This document shows, piece by piece, positions 7,192 to 16,256 of a stretch of 59,964 nucleotides of DNA (within the stretch, counting starts at the first letter, position 1; each line of letters begins with the position of its first letter). Source of the DNA: Chryseobacterium gleum (lineage in GTDB: Bacteria > Bacteroidota > Bacteroidia > Flavobacteriales_D > Sanyastnellaceae); the NCBI GenBank assembly GCA_945862415.1, contig CAMAYP010000003.1, forward strand, positions 1 through 59,964, in the 5' to 3' direction. The position numbers and the translations under genes were made by a program. The notes below the pieces were generated by a model, which was given only the letters and a program-made list of their open reading frames with translations, made no database searches and was not told the DNA's origin.

Positions 7192-8319
7192 CTATTTAAT
7201 ATAGCGCCAGTCCTGGTTATTCTTAATCGCCTTCAACGAATGGTAAATCAATTGAATCACGTGCTCCACATCGTTCTTGTGCACCATCTCTACGGTGGTG
7301 TGCATGTAGCGCAATGGCAAAGAGATGAGTGCACTCGCTACGCCGGCGTTGCTGTATGCAAACGCATCGGTGTCGGTTCCGGTGCTGCGCGAAACGGCGG
7401 CGCGTTGGAACGGGATGTTGTTCTTGTCAGCCGCGGTAATGATGTGCTTCAACAGGTTGTTCTGCACTGCAGGTCCGTAAGAAAGCACAGGGCCTTTACC
7501 ACAGGCGAGATCACCATTCACCACTTTGTTCATCATCGGTGTTTGCGTGTCGTGACAAACGTCGGTGACAATCGCAACATCGGGCTTGATGCGGTGCGCA
7601 ATCATTTCAGCTCCGCGCAAGCCAATTTCTTCTTGCACCGAGTTGGTGAAGTACACACCAAAAGGCAATTTGTCTTTCTTCTCTTTCAACATGCGCGCTA
7701 CTTCGGCAATCATGAATCCGCCGATGCGGTTGTCGAGCGCACGACCCAAGTAATAGCGATCGTTCATGATCATGAACTCGTCTTCAAACGTGCACACGCA
7801 ACCTACGTGAATGCCCATCTTCTCTACTTCTGCCTTTGTGGTAGCGCCTACTTCCAAGAAGAGGTTCTTCATGCTCGGAGATTCCTCTTTACCCGGTTCA
7901 CGTACGTGAATAGCAGGCCATCCGAATACGCCCTTCACGATGCCCTTATCGGTGTGAATGTTCACACGCATGCTCGGAGCAATCTGGTGATCGCTGCCGC
8001 CGTTGCGACGCAGGTAGATAAATCCGTCGCCTGTGATATAATGAACGAACCACGAAATCTCATCGGCGTGGGCTTCCACGACTACTTTGTAAGGAGCGTC
8101 GGGATTGATTACGCCCACAGCTGTGCCATAAGTATCAACGAAGTATTCATCGATATGTGGACGGATATAGTCCAACCACAACTGCTGGCCCGACTTCTCA
8201 AAGCCGGTGGGCGCTGGGTTGTTGATGTATTGCTCGAGAAATGCGACTGATTTTTCGTTGACGATGCGCTTCGAAGATTCTTTCTTCGGTGCAGCGGTGG
8301 TTTGCTTTTTCTTTGCCAT
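7192..8319 (-). CDS. M42 family metallopeptidase (glutamyl/tetrahedral aminopeptidase type)
   Basis: I use the ATG at 8319 (MAKKKQTTAA, 375 residues); the open frame continues 13 codons further but that part is hydrophobic and not family-like. Ligands of the two-metal site are visible: H84 and D86 in VEAHADEISW, D196 in ALDNRIGG, E230/E231 in SVQEEIGLRG, D253 in IVTDVCHDT and H340 in LRYMHTTVE. M42 enzymes are cytoplasmic aminopeptidases that form dodecameric tetrahedra and trim short peptides. The gene is divergent from mnmD, with 37 bases between starts. A GC-rich terminator follows at 7008-7045. Confidence 0.93.
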   Translation of the reverse strand: MAKKKQTTAAPKKESSKRIVNEKSVAFLEQYINNPAPTGFEKSGQQLWLDYIRPHIDEYFVDTYGTAVGVINPDAPYKVVVEAHADEISWFVHYITGDGFIYLRRNGGSDHQIAPSMRVNIHTDKGIVKGVFGWPAIHVREPGKEESPSMKNLFLEVGATTKAEVEKMGIHVGCVCTFEDEFMIMNDRYYLGRALDNRIGGFMIAEVARMLKEKKDKLPFGVYFTNSVQEEIGLRGAEMIAHRIKPDVAIVTDVCHDTQTPMMNKVVNGDLACGKGPVLSYGPAVQNNLLKHIITAADKNNIPFQRAAVSRSTGTDTDAFAYSNAGVASALISLPLRYMHTTVEMVHKNDVEHVIQLIYHSLKAIKNNQDWRYIK

Positions 8320-8356
8320 GAATTCGGATTTATGTAGTAAAAGTATTAGCCACAGC

Positions 8357-9091
8357 ATGGTCGTTTTCAGCCTAAATTCGGAAATTACTCACAGCATTTG
8401 TCGACAATTGAGCGCAGACAACAACGACATACACCTCATCGAAACTTCCGACGGAAGCCACAGCCTGTTTGTGCGTTCGCTCAACGAAACGTACCACTCG
8501 CGGCATGGGGCGATGCAGGAATCGCAGTGGGTGTTTATAAAGCAGGGCTTGGACCATCTGCAGGAATCTAAAAAGACACGAATACACGAAGTGGGGTTTG
8601 GGACGGGATTGAATGGACTGCTTGCTATGCGATGGGCAGAAGAACATCAGGTGCATGTGCATTTCACAACGCTGGAGACGAACGTGCTGTCGTTGGAACT
8701 TGCAGGGCAACTCAACTATGCGTCATCCGAGCAAGAGTGTTCCGTTTTTTTGAACATGCATGCTGCACTCTGGAATCAAGACATTGTGATTACCCCGCAC
8801 TTCACCTTGCACAAAGCACAACGCGCGGTGCAAGATGAAGAAGCAGAGAATCAATACGACGTTGTTTTCTACGATGCATTTGGGCCACCCACGCAACCCG
8901 AGATGTGGACGCTTGCTATTTTCCAACGCATGTATGCTGCACTTAAGCCCGGAGGCATCTTCGTTACTTATTGCGCCAAAGGACAGGTGCGACGCGATTT
9001 ACAAGCCGCGGGATTCACCGTTGAACGATTACCCGGACCTCCCGGAAAACGCGAAATGTTGCGCGCAACCAAACCACTACTCCATGGATAA
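8357..9091 (+). CDS. mnmD: tRNA (mnm5s2U34) methyltransferase MnmD
   Basis: I start at ATG 8357 ([13 protein letters not shown]), 244 residues; the longer open frame overlaps the divergent M42 gene. The protein matches the stand-alone N-terminal domain of Mnm[26 protein letters not shown] at the front, SAM loop [10 protein letters not shown] (78-87), the [12 protein letters not shown] substrate/catalytic motif, and the terminal [13 protein letters not shown]. It adds the last methyl group in making 5-methylaminomethyl-2-thiouridine at the wobble base of tRNA. The downstream Nudix gene starts 8 bases before the mnmD stop, so they are translationally coupled. Confidence 0.92.
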   Translation: MVVFSLNSEITHSICRQLSADNNDIHLIETSDGSHSLFVRSLNETYHSRHGAMQESQWVFIKQGLDHLQESKKTRIHEVGFGTGLNGLLAMRWAEEHQVHVHFTTLETNVLSLELAGQLNYASSEQECSVFLNMHAALWNQDIVITPHFTLHKAQRAVQDEEAENQYDVVFYDAFGPPTQPEMWTLAIFQRMYAALKPGGIFVTYCAKGQVRRDLQAAGFTVERLPGPPGKREMLRATKPLLHG

Positions 9092-9581
9092 CATACCGAC
9101 CCTTCCAACGCGCTTCAACGTGCGTGCATACTTCATCATGTTCAACGATGCGCAGGATGCAGTTCTCGTGAGCGACGAACTCATCTTCGGTAATGCATAC
9201 ACAAAATTTCCGGGCGGTGGAGTGGATTTCGGTGAAGGACCTTCGCAAACTGTACTGCGCGAAGCGATGGAAGAAATGAAGCAACCCATCGAAGTAACCG
9301 GACATTTTTACACGACAGACTTCTACTTGCCGTCGTTCTTTCATCCCGCCGATCAAATTATTTCCATCTATTACACGGCGCGTATGATAGGCGCACAACA
9401 ATTCACCGATGCACACATCGCGTTCGATTTCAAACAACGCATCTACAACGAGGAATCATTTCGTTGGGTGAAGTTGAGCAGCATACGGGAGGATATGTTT
9501 CATTTTGCGGCGGACAAGAAGGTCGCTGCCCTGCTCGCTGCGCATTATTTTAACCGCAAAGGCGCAGAGGACGCAGAGTAA
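9084..9581 (+). CDS. Nudix hydrolase
   Basis: I choose ATG 9084 ([12 protein letters not shown]), 165 residues, overlapping the mnmD stop by 8 bases. The Nudix box is at residues 45-67 ([20 protein letters not shown]): G45, E51, R59, E60, E63 and E64 fit GX5EX7REUXEE, while the usual following glycine is replaced by Lys. Nudix enzymes cleave nucleoside diphosphates linked to another moiety; the substrate here is unknown. The last ten or so residues ([10 protein letters not shown]) are encoded by the left arm of the downstream terminator-like inverted repeat, so the carboxyl end has probably been replaced or extended by repeat DNA. Confidence 0.88.
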   Translation: MDNIPTLPTRFNVRAYFIMFNDAQDAVLVSDELIFGNAYTKFPGGGVDFGEGPSQTVLREAMEEMKQPIEVTGHFYTTDFYLPSFFHPADQIISIYYTARMIGAQQFTDAHIAFDFKQRIYNEESFRWVKLSSIREDMFHFAADKKVAALLAAHYFNRKGAEDAE

Positions 9582-9618
9582 AAAATTCTCTGCGTCCTCT
9601 GCGCCTTTGCGGTTAAAA
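9548..9618. terminator. Perfect 31-base inverted repeat with 9-base period, bidirectional terminator
   Basis: Arms 9548-9578 and 9588-9618 are exact complements with a 9-base loop, bounded by T/A runs, so the hairpin could end transcription from both sides. It lies between the convergent Nudix gene and the conserved unknown gene. The arm shows a 9-base period around CGCAAAG, CGCAGAG and CGCAGAG. It includes the stop codon and last codons of the Nudix gene. A degenerate relative is at 51927-51993. Confidence 0.85.
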
Positions 9619-9621
9619 AAA

Positions 9622-10197
9622 TTATGTGGTAAGGCGTCGCATCACGTGGCGTTCGACGGACTCAAACAATTGATCGGGATTCATCGTGCGCCAGCGCATT
9701 TCATTGAGTTTTCCGCCCGACACAAAATAGCGATCGATGTTGGCATCACCCATGTCGGCAAGCACATGCTCACGTGCATTCATAAGCGCAATCCAACCCT
9801 CATTTTCATTCACTTCTTCAAACCACTCTTCGTAGTAGCTGTCGTCCGAAAAGTGAAAGTTCAAGATATTCTCACCAATCAAAATAAACTTCGTAACGCC
9901 CTCCTTCAGCATGAGCTCAATGACTTCGCGCTTCAAAAACATGATGTCGTTGTAAAGCAAATCATTCCACTCTCCTATAAACTCAATGACAGCAAATCCA
10001 CTATCATAATGGCAATACAGGACTTTCATGAAAAGCGTCTGGCTACCGAAACTGTCCCACTGCGGATGGATGTAGTAGTTGTAAATCTTCGATGTAAACT
10101 CAAACTCCGAATACTCGCGCTCGAAGAACGGTGAATACGGATCTTCCGCTGCCACATAGTAGCCACGCCAGTTGTAGTATGGTTCGATGTCGTGCAT
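9622..10197 (-). CDS. Conserved hypothetical protein of Bacteroidota, cotranscribed with murQ
   Basis: The 191-residue product is acidic and rich in Tyr, Trp, Glu and Phe, with no signal peptide or membrane helix. It contains EFTSKIYNYYIHPQWDSFGS, AVIEFIGEWNDLLYNDIMFLKREVI and NILNFHFSDDSYYEEWFEEV. I recognise these as a conserved but unnamed cytoplasmic Bacteroidota family, often near murQ. The ATG at 10197 comes 2 bases after the murQ stop, so they form an operon. A link to muramic acid recycling is only suggested by this neighbour. Confidence 0.8.
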   Translation of the reverse strand: MHDIEPYYNWRGYYVAAEDPYSPFFEREYSEFEFTSKIYNYYIHPQWDSFGSQTLFMKVLYCHYDSGFAVIEFIGEWNDLLYNDIMFLKREVIELMLKEGVTKFILIGENILNFHFSDDSYYEEWFEEVNENEGWIALMNAREHVLADMGDANIDRYFVSGGKLNEMRWRTMNPDQLFESVERHVMRRLTT

Positions 10198-10199
10198 GG

Positions 10200-11018
10200 T
10201 TATTTCACTTGTGCATGATCGACCGCTTTGCGCACACTACCATGCTCAAGCAACAATCGTTGTGCTTCTTCTTCCGACAATCCTGTTTGCTGCATTACCA
10301 TGGCAGTGCCACGGTGGACGAGCTTGCGGTTGCTCAACTGCATGTCGACCATTTTGTTGCCACGCACACGCCCCAACTGAATCATCACGCTTGTCGAAAG
10401 CATGTTGAGCACGAGCTTCTGCGCAGTGCCGCTTTTCATGCGTGTGCTTCCTGTAACGAACTCAGGTCCTACCACTACTTCTATGGGAAATTCGGCAACT
10501 TGCGTAACGGGCGAACCTGCATTGCACGTAATGCAGCCTGTTGTTATTCCCGCTTCACGGCACTTCGTTAATGCACCTACCACATAAGGTGTTCCACCCG
10601 ATGCTGCGATACCCAACACAACATCCGCCGAAGTAATGGAATGCTCTTGCAAATCAAGCCAGCCTTGTTCGCGGTTGTCTTCAGCAAATTCTACAGGATA
10701 ACGAATCGCGCGATCGCCGCCGGCAATGAGGCCGATGACAAGACCTTGCTCAACGCCATACGTCGGCGGACACTCCGATGCATCGACAATACCCAATCGT
10801 CCGCTGGTGCCGGCACCGAGATAAAACAAGCGTCCGCCTGCCTTCATCCGCTCAGCTGTGATAGCGACTAACCGCTCGATTTGTGGAATGGCACGTTCTA
10901 CTGCCAGCGGGACGCTTTGGTCTTCGCGGTTGATGTTGACCAACAATACGCGCACGCTCATTTCTTCCAAGCGATCATAATGGCTTTCGCTTTCGGTGGT
11001 AGGCTTCATGGTTTGCAT
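10200..11018 (-). CDS. murQ: N-acetylmuramic acid 6-phosphate etherase MurQ
   Basis: The enzyme splits the lactyl ether of MurNAc-6-phosphate to GlcNAc-6-phosphate and D-lactate during cell-wall recycling. The SIS-type fold is clear: TESESHYDRLEEMSV near the start, GGRLFYLGAGTSGRLGIVDASECPPTYGV, GIAASGGTPYVVGAL, and the C-terminal GSTRMKSGTAQKLVLNML. I set the start at ATG 11018 (272 residues), because an exact promoter element ends five bases upstream and the longer frame would begin ahead of the transcript. ATG 11009 is an alternative. It is the first gene of a two-gene operon. Confidence 0.93.
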   Translation of the reverse strand: MQTMKPTTESESHYDRLEEMSVRVLLVNINREDQSVPLAVERAIPQIERLVAITAERMKAGGRLFYLGAGTSGRLGIVDASECPPTYGVEQGLVIGLIAGGDRAIRYPVEFAEDNREQGWLDLQEHSITSADVVLGIAASGGTPYVVGALTKCREAGITTGCITCNAGSPVTQVAEFPIEVVVGPEFVTGSTRMKSGTAQKLVLNMLSTSVMIQLGRVRGNKMVDMQLSNRKLVHRGTAMVMQQTGLSEEEAQRLLLEHGSVRKAVDHAQVK

Positions 11019-11023
11019 TTGTT

Positions 11024-11052
11024 CAAAAGTACCTACACGCCCTTTGATCAAA
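11024..11052 (-). promoter_or_regulatory. murQ promoter, TTTG-N17-TACTTTTG
   Basis: On the minus strand TTTG (11052-11049), a 17-base spacer and TACTTTTG (11031-11024) match both halves of the Bacteroidota sigma-A consensus exactly. The ATG at 11018 begins five bases after the -7 element, so the murQ mRNA is probably leaderless or nearly so. Confidence 0.6.
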
Positions 11053-11156
11053 TGAAAATCAACTACAATTTTTTACACCCTTGCCGTTAAAAAAGGCAGT
11101 ATTTCAGAATCTTCAATGCAGAAAACCTAACTTACCTTGTGAACCCAAACACTCCC

Positions 11157-12773
11157 ATGCTACGAATCTCTATTTCAGCCGTGTTGCTGCTTGTTCTTCA
11201 GCTTTCCGCTTTCGCTCAGAAAGATTCAACCAAAGCAGGCCTATTTGACAACGCCCTCGCAACACCGCGTGTAATGGCTGCACGCCATGAATTCAACGAC
11301 AACAACATGCGCGGGGCGATGCTTATCTACCGCGAAGTGTTGCAAACAGACCCGAACAATGCAGCGGCACTTTACGGAACCTCTGAATGCTACTACAACC
11401 TCAAGAAATACAAGCTGGCTCTTGAGTATCTCAACAAGGCGCTCGCAGCAGAACCCAACATCTCTTCCGAGTCGGAGTTTTTCCGCGGACAAATCTTTCA
11501 CCGCACAGCCAAACTCGATGACGCAATAGCGGCCTTAGATGCTTTTCTAGCGAAAGAAAAACCAAGCACCTACGAGTTCGAGCTCGCCACGCAATACCGA
11601 TTGCAGTGTTTGTATGCGAAAGAAATGATGAAGAAGCCCGTTGAAGTCAACATTGAAAACATGGGTAATCTTATCAACTCACGATACGATGAGTACACAC
11701 CGAGCATCAGCGCTGATGGCAAAACAATCGTATTCACAGCGCGACGCAACGACACCAAAGGCGGACGCATGGACGAAGAAGGCGACTACAAATATTTCGA
11801 AGACATCTACTATTCCGAGCGCGATGAAGCAACCGGCGAATGGTCGCAAAGCACTGCTGTGGAAGGTGACCTGAACACCGAAACGTACGATGCCGTGTTG
11901 AGTATCTTCCCATCGGGTAATGGAATGTTCGTATACAAGAACACCGTTTCGAGCACTGGCGACATCTACTTCAGTGAATACCGCCCCGGCACCAAGGAAT
12001 GGAGTGCTGCGCAAAAAATGCCTCGTCCCATCAACACATCCTACTTCGAAGGTTCTATTTCGATGACGGCCGATGGCTCTACTGTTTACTTCGTTAGCGA
12101 ACGTCCGGAAGGTGAAGGCCAAGGCGACATCTACGTTTCTACTAAAAAAGGCGAAAGTTGGAGCAGTCCAAAAAACCTGGGAGCTGTGGTGAATACAGAC
12201 CTCGATGAGAAGTTTGTTTTCATTCACCCCAATGGAAAAACACTCTTCTTCTCCAGCAACGGACACCAAACCATGGGCAGTTACGACATCTTTAAAACTG
12301 AATATGTAAACGGTGAATGGAGCGTGCCCATCAACCTTGGTTATCCCATCAACACCGTGAATGAAGAGTCGACATTCTCCCTCACAAAAGACAACAAAAC
12401 ACTCATGATTGCCGCAGAGTATGACGATAGTTTTGGTGAGCGCGACATCTATCGCATTGATGTAAGTAAGCATGAATTGCTTTCGGGCGACTATGCACGA
12501 AATACCGCCGGACAAATTTTGGTATCGTGCACCTACCAAGCCGGTGAGCCCGCCAAGAACGTGCGTATCGAAGCGTATTACGCGGCCAACAACAAACTCG
12601 CTGCTACCACAGAAACAGACAAGACCGGAAGAGCAAAATTGAATTTACCTGGTAACGAACGCTATAAAATCATAGCTACCATCGACGATTTCAAAAACGA
12701 AAAAGAAATTGATCTCACGCTTCGCAACGACGGTGAAACGGTTATTAAACACGATATTCAAATCACGCCTTAA
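11157..12773 (+). CDS. Secreted TPR plus PD40 (WD40-like) propeller protein
   Basis: I use ATG 11157 (538 residues), which directly opens a signal peptide MLRISISAVLLLVLQLSAFAQ; a GTG at 11139 is open but weaker. Residues 40-170 carry TPR-like helices (EVLQTDPNNAAALYGTSECYY, YLNKALAAEPN). Residues 185-455 contain PD40 beta-propeller blades (YTPSISADGKTIVFTARR, EGSISMTADGSTVYFVSE, KFVFIHPNGKTLFFSSNG, STFSLTKDNKTLMIAAE). A final Ig-like or carboxypeptidase-regulatory-like sandwich follows. The layout resembles the PorE type of T9SS-linked periplasmic proteins, but no OmpA domain is present. Its stop overlaps the convergent mannosidase stop by 4 bases. Confidence 0.85.
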   Translation: MLRISISAVLLLVLQLSAFAQKDSTKAGLFDNALATPRVMAARHEFNDNNMRGAMLIYREVLQTDPNNAAALYGTSECYYNLKKYKLALEYLNKALAAEPNISSESEFFRGQIFHRTAKLDDAIAALDAFLAKEKPSTYEFELATQYRLQCLYAKEMMKKPVEVNIENMGNLINSRYDEYTPSISADGKTIVFTARRNDTKGGRMDEEGDYKYFEDIYYSERDEATGEWSQSTAVEGDLNTETYDAVLSIFPSGNGMFVYKNTVSSTGDIYFSEYRPGTKEWSAAQKMPRPINTSYFEGSISMTADGSTVYFVSERPEGEGQGDIYVSTKKGESWSSPKNLGAVVNTDLDEKFVFIHPNGKTLFFSSNGHQTMGSYDIFKTEYVNGEWSVPINLGYPINTVNEESTFSLTKDNKTLMIAAEYDDSFGERDIYRIDVSKHELLSGDYARNTAGQILVSCTYQAGEPAKNVRIEAYYAANNKLAATTETDKTGRAKLNLPGNERYKIIATIDDFKNEKEIDLTLRNDGETVIKHDIQITP

Positions 12774-15205
12774 TCTACAATAGCACTCTTGAAAAGAATA
12801 GAGGTGTGCTCTGTTTTACTCCGTGTTTTTGGGTCGTATATCTGTTGAACCGAGCGATACGGAATAATGGCCCTATCACTCTTCGGCATCATTTTCTGAA
12901 TTCGCTTATACTCCGGATTAGGTTGTCCGGGGTAGCTAATGCGCGCCTCAATAATCATGTTCTCGGGCGAATCAATTCCAAGGTCTTCCAGCAGTATGGT
13001 GTGGATTTTTGACGAACCGTATCCAATCGTGCAGTCCAATTTGGGTGATTGATAAACCGACTTATCTGCACTGCGCAATTTTTCATTCGCCTCCCCTTTG
13101 AAAGTGTCTCCATTGTAAATCGCATAGTCCAACACCATGTTATCCCTATCGATACGGGCATCGGAAACAAACCAAATCTGCAGTTCATCGCCATCAAGTG
13201 TGCATGAAATGAGTTGCGGTGCGTAAACAGTCTTCAGCATATCGAACAGCAACTTGGGTGTTCCCTTGTAATCGATGCAACTCCAGCTAAATGAAGGCCA
13301 CACATCGTTGAGCTGCCAAAACAAGGTACCCATGCATAGCGGCATCGCGCGTCGTTGCGCTTCAATACCCAACGCAATGCCTTCTGCTTGCACCACCTGT
13401 GTCATTGCGCCGTACAACGAGTCATCATCAGGACTCACGGGCTCGTACCAATTGTTCATGTATTTCTCCATCAGAGAAAAACCACGTGAATGCTTTTGAT
13501 GCATCGCAATGCCTTTATCACTCGCTGTAAACTCATCGTCTTCAAGCATCTCTTGCACCACTTCCGCCGATGGATAACTCTGCATACCAAACTCGCTCAT
13601 GAAGCGTGGCACTTTTGTTTGCAAAACCTCGAAAGGTTCTTCATCATGCCAGACGCCCCAGTAGTGCGAATCGCCTTCTGTAATACTCCGCGCATCGCCG
13701 CGACCCAAGCGAGGCGAGCTTTCCCAGTAGGAAGTTGTTGAATTTTCTGCCACCGCCTTCGGCAGGATATTTTTAAACACAGCATCATACGCTGTTTGCA
13801 CTTGCTGAATTTCAGAAGGCGTCAAACCCGACTTCCAACCCCATCGCTCCCACCCTTCCGAGTTCTCGTTGTTGCCGCACCACAAAGCGATGCACGGGTG
13901 ATTGCGTAACCGTCTTACCTGTTCTTCAGCTTCTGCGTTTACATTTTTCAGAAATGCTTCATCACCCGGATACATGCTGCAGGCAAACATGAAATCTTGC
14001 CACACCAGTATGCCATTCTGATCACACAAATCATAAAACAATTCGTCTTCATACACTCCACCACCCCACACACGAAGCATGTTGATGTGCGCGTCCTTGC
14101 ATTGCTTAATGAGCTGTCTGTAATCGGCCTCTGTGGCCTCACCCGGGAAGTAGCGCAATGGAATGTAGTTGGCACCCTTCATGAAGACTGGTTGGCCATT
14201 CAATTGAAAATAAAAGGACTCACCGATGGAATCGCGCTGAGTGATTAATCGGATATTGCGTAGACCAATAAGCTCGTCTGCATACTGAAGCACCTTTCCC
14301 TTCTTCAATACTTCTATTTCGAATGCATACAAATTGGATCCACCCTGACCATTGCACCACCACAATTGCGGCGTTTGAATGCGTATAGGAAATGACACCT
14401 CATTGCTGCCTTGTTCGGCAATGAACTCTTCCGACCACGCACCGCCTGAAGTTTTCCCCTTCACACGCACCACCAACGTGTCGTTAGCAGTTGCTACGAT
14501 GTGCGCTCGAAATTGCAGTTCTGCTAGTTGCTCGTTGACTTCCGTTTGCTTGAAATAAAAATCGACCAATCGAGCATCGTCATAGGCTACCCATTCAATC
14601 GGCTTGGTAATACCCGAGGTTACCAATCGCGGTCCCCAGTCCCAGCCAAAATGGAACTGCGGCTTGCGAACGACGGCGCGAATGGAGTCGCCCGGAATTG
14701 GGCATGAAATGCTGGTGAGAATTTCTTTCGCTCGCTGCACCGGTGAATCAAATACAATCCGCACCACATTGCCTTCTGATTTCAGTAATGCCTTTACATC
14801 GACTTCCCACGAGCGGTTGGCGTTGTTTGCCTGCAAAATGCGCGTACCATTTAAGTCAACAGCGGCATATGTATCGAGTCCATTAAAGCGCAGTTGAACA
14901 ACCGACTTTTGCATCACTTCAGCAGGAACCTGAAAAGGAAGGGTTTCATACACCCATTGCTTCTGCTCTACCCATTGGCAATCTGCTTCGTTGGTTCCAT
15001 AAAACGGATTATCGATTTTTCCATCACGAATCAAATCAGTGTGCACGCAACCCGGCACCACTGCGGAGATCCATTCGCCACTACGCTTCTTGCCTGACCC
15101 CTGTTCGGCCATTCGCCACGAAGCGTCGAGCGTTGCTTGAATATTCTGCGCACGCAACGCGCATGAAGCCAGAAGCACAAAAACTAATAAAGTGAATAAT
15201 CGCAT
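12770..15205 (-). CDS. GH2 beta-mannosidase, exported
   Basis: The 811-residue protein has a signal peptide (MRLFTLLVFVLLASCALRAQ; the LASC could be a lipobox). It has the GH2 layout: a sugar-binding jelly roll (about 25-190), an Ig-like sandwich (about 195-310), then a TIM barrel with LRVWGGGVYEDELFYDLCDQNGILVWQDFMFAC. The acid/base is the Glu of WCGNNENSEGW and the nucleophile the Glu of RFMSEFGMQSYP; both look intact. GLxxNIRLI and the WGGGVYE phrase favour beta-mannosidase over beta-galactosidase. It would release mannose from mannans or glycoproteins. The promoter candidate TATACTTG lies four bases before the ATG. Confidence 0.9.
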   Translation of the reverse strand: MRLFTLLVFVLLASCALRAQNIQATLDASWRMAEQGSGKKRSGEWISAVVPGCVHTDLIRDGKIDNPFYGTNEADCQWVEQKQWVYETLPFQVPAEVMQKSVVQLRFNGLDTYAAVDLNGTRILQANNANRSWEVDVKALLKSEGNVVRIVFDSPVQRAKEILTSISCPIPGDSIRAVVRKPQFHFGWDWGPRLVTSGITKPIEWVAYDDARLVDFYFKQTEVNEQLAELQFRAHIVATANDTLVVRVKGKTSGGAWSEEFIAEQGSNEVSFPIRIQTPQLWWCNGQGGSNLYAFEIEVLKKGKVLQYADELIGLRNIRLITQRDSIGESFYFQLNGQPVFMKGANYIPLRYFPGEATEADYRQLIKQCKDAHINMLRVWGGGVYEDELFYDLCDQNGILVWQDFMFACSMYPGDEAFLKNVNAEAEEQVRRLRNHPCIALWCGNNENSEGWERWGWKSGLTPSEIQQVQTAYDAVFKNILPKAVAENSTTSYWESSPRLGRGDARSITEGDSHYWGVWHDEEPFEVLQTKVPRFMSEFGMQSYPSAEVVQEMLEDDEFTASDKGIAMHQKHSRGFSLMEKYMNNWYEPVSPDDDSLYGAMTQVVQAEGIALGIEAQRRAMPLCMGTLFWQLNDVWPSFSWSCIDYKGTPKLLFDMLKTVYAPQLISCTLDGDELQIWFVSDARIDRDNMVLDYAIYNGDTFKGEANEKLRSADKSVYQSPKLDCTIGYGSSKIHTILLEDLGIDSPENMIIEARISYPGQPNPEYKRIQKMMPKSDRAIIPYRSVQQIYDPKTRSKTEHTSILFKSAIVD

Positions 15206-15209
15206 AGCA

Positions 15210-15217
15210 CAAGTATA
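15210..15217 (-). promoter_or_regulatory. Candidate -7 element TATACTTG before the mannosidase gene
   Basis: It matches TAnnTTTG at seven of eight positions on the minus strand, and is followed by TGCT and the ATG. No TTTG is seen at the proper distance upstream. Confidence 0.3.
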
Positions 15218-15242
15218 CTAGAAAGAAGAAATAAAAATCGGT

Positions 15243-16256
15243 TTAACGAGTCAATCGCTCACTATGAATAGATGGCTTTCTACCCAGCAAATAAAAATGA
15301 ACGACACCGCGCAGATAACCCAATCCGTAGGAAAAATGTAATACCCCAAACGTTCTCAGCAACATCCAAAACCGTGGAACCGATTTCACGTGCATACGCA
15401 AAGCCGTGTAGAAAGCCAATGCGAAATACATCGCAACGACAATGGCATACATCCAACCCAATACAGGATGAATCAACACGCCGGTCCAACCTGCCAATAA
15501 AAAGAAAACCCAAAGCGGCGGCGCAAGCTGTCGAAGTGTAGTTACAGCACCGTGCTTCTTGTTTACGAATACCTTCCAGTATCCATACTGATCGTACTGT
15601 TTGTATAACTTAGATATCGATCCGCGCACATAGTAGTCAGACTGTATGGCAGGATCGAGATAAATCTTAAACCCGCCCTGCACCACACGGTAATTAAACT
15701 CATCGTCTTGATTGCGCGCGAGCTCCTCATCGAAGAAACCAACTCGCTCAAACACCTCCCGTCGATACGCCCCAAATGCTACCGTGTCGACATATCCTGA
15801 TTTTCCACCTGTTCGAAAATGTGCATTACCCACTCCGAACACCGACGACATCGCGAGTGAAATAATTTCTGACCACTCATTCTCATGCACGTTTCGAATG
15901 ATACCGCCTGCACATCCTACCTCAGGGTGGTCCTGAAGCACTCGAACGTTGTGATGAACAAAATCCTTATCTACTACAGCGTGCGCTCCGAGTATAATTC
16001 CGATGTCGTAATCGAGTGGATCCAGGCCAATGTTGAGTGCATAAGGCGTTGTCCTTCGTGCGTTGTCAACCAACTTTATAAAAGAGTATCGCTCTGCATA
16101 TTCTCCAACCAGCGCTCGGGTTCCATCGTCGCTCATACCATCAACCACCCATACATGCAACTCAACGCCTGTTTGATTGCAATGCACGAGCGAGTCAAGA
16201 CATTTGCCAATGTATCCCTGTTCGTTTCGACAAGGTATTATTACTTTAATCTTCAT
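15243..16256 (-). CDS. Family 2 glycosyltransferase (ExoA/succinoglycan type), membrane-bound
   Basis: The 337-residue protein starts with KVIIPCRNEQGYIGKCLDSL and VVDGMSDDGTRALV, the nucleotide-sugar binding GT-A motifs. DIGIILGAHAVVD stands in place of the usual DxD region, and RNQDDEFNYRVVQGGFKIYLDP (ED/QDD acceptor motif) lies near residue 190. Two or three hydrophobic segments follow from about residue 245. This layout fits GT2 enzymes that add sugars to lipid-linked repeat units on the inner face of the membrane. Its start lies 11 bases inside the polymerase gene, so it is the last gene of the polysaccharide operon. Confidence 0.9.
   Translation of the reverse strand: MKIKVIIPCRNEQGYIGKCLDSLVHCNQTGVELHVWVVDGMSDDGTRALVGEYAERYSFIKLVDNARRTTPYALNIGLDPLDYDIGIILGAHAVVDKDFVHHNVRVLQDHPEVGCAGGIIRNVHENEWSEIISLAMSSVFGVGNAHFRTGGKSGYVDTVAFGAYRREVFERVGFFDEELARNQDDEFNYRVVQGGFKIYLDPAIQSDYYVRGSISKLYKQYDQYGYWKVFVNKKHGAVTTLRQLAPPLWVFFLLAGWTGVLIHPVLGWMYAIVVAMYFALAFYTALRMHVKSVPRFWMLLRTFGVLHFSYGLGYLRGVVHFYLLGRKPSIHSERLTR

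Noticed and set aside
7051-8250. 399-codon plus-strand open frame opposite the M42 peptidase gene
   Set aside because: It is a shadow of a well-supported gene on the other strand; composition (many His, Val, Arg) and lack of family motifs mark it as non-coding.
12770-12773. 4-base overlap of convergent stop codons between the PD40 protein and mannosidase genes
   Set aside because: Compact convergent ends are common; no further sign of a functional link.
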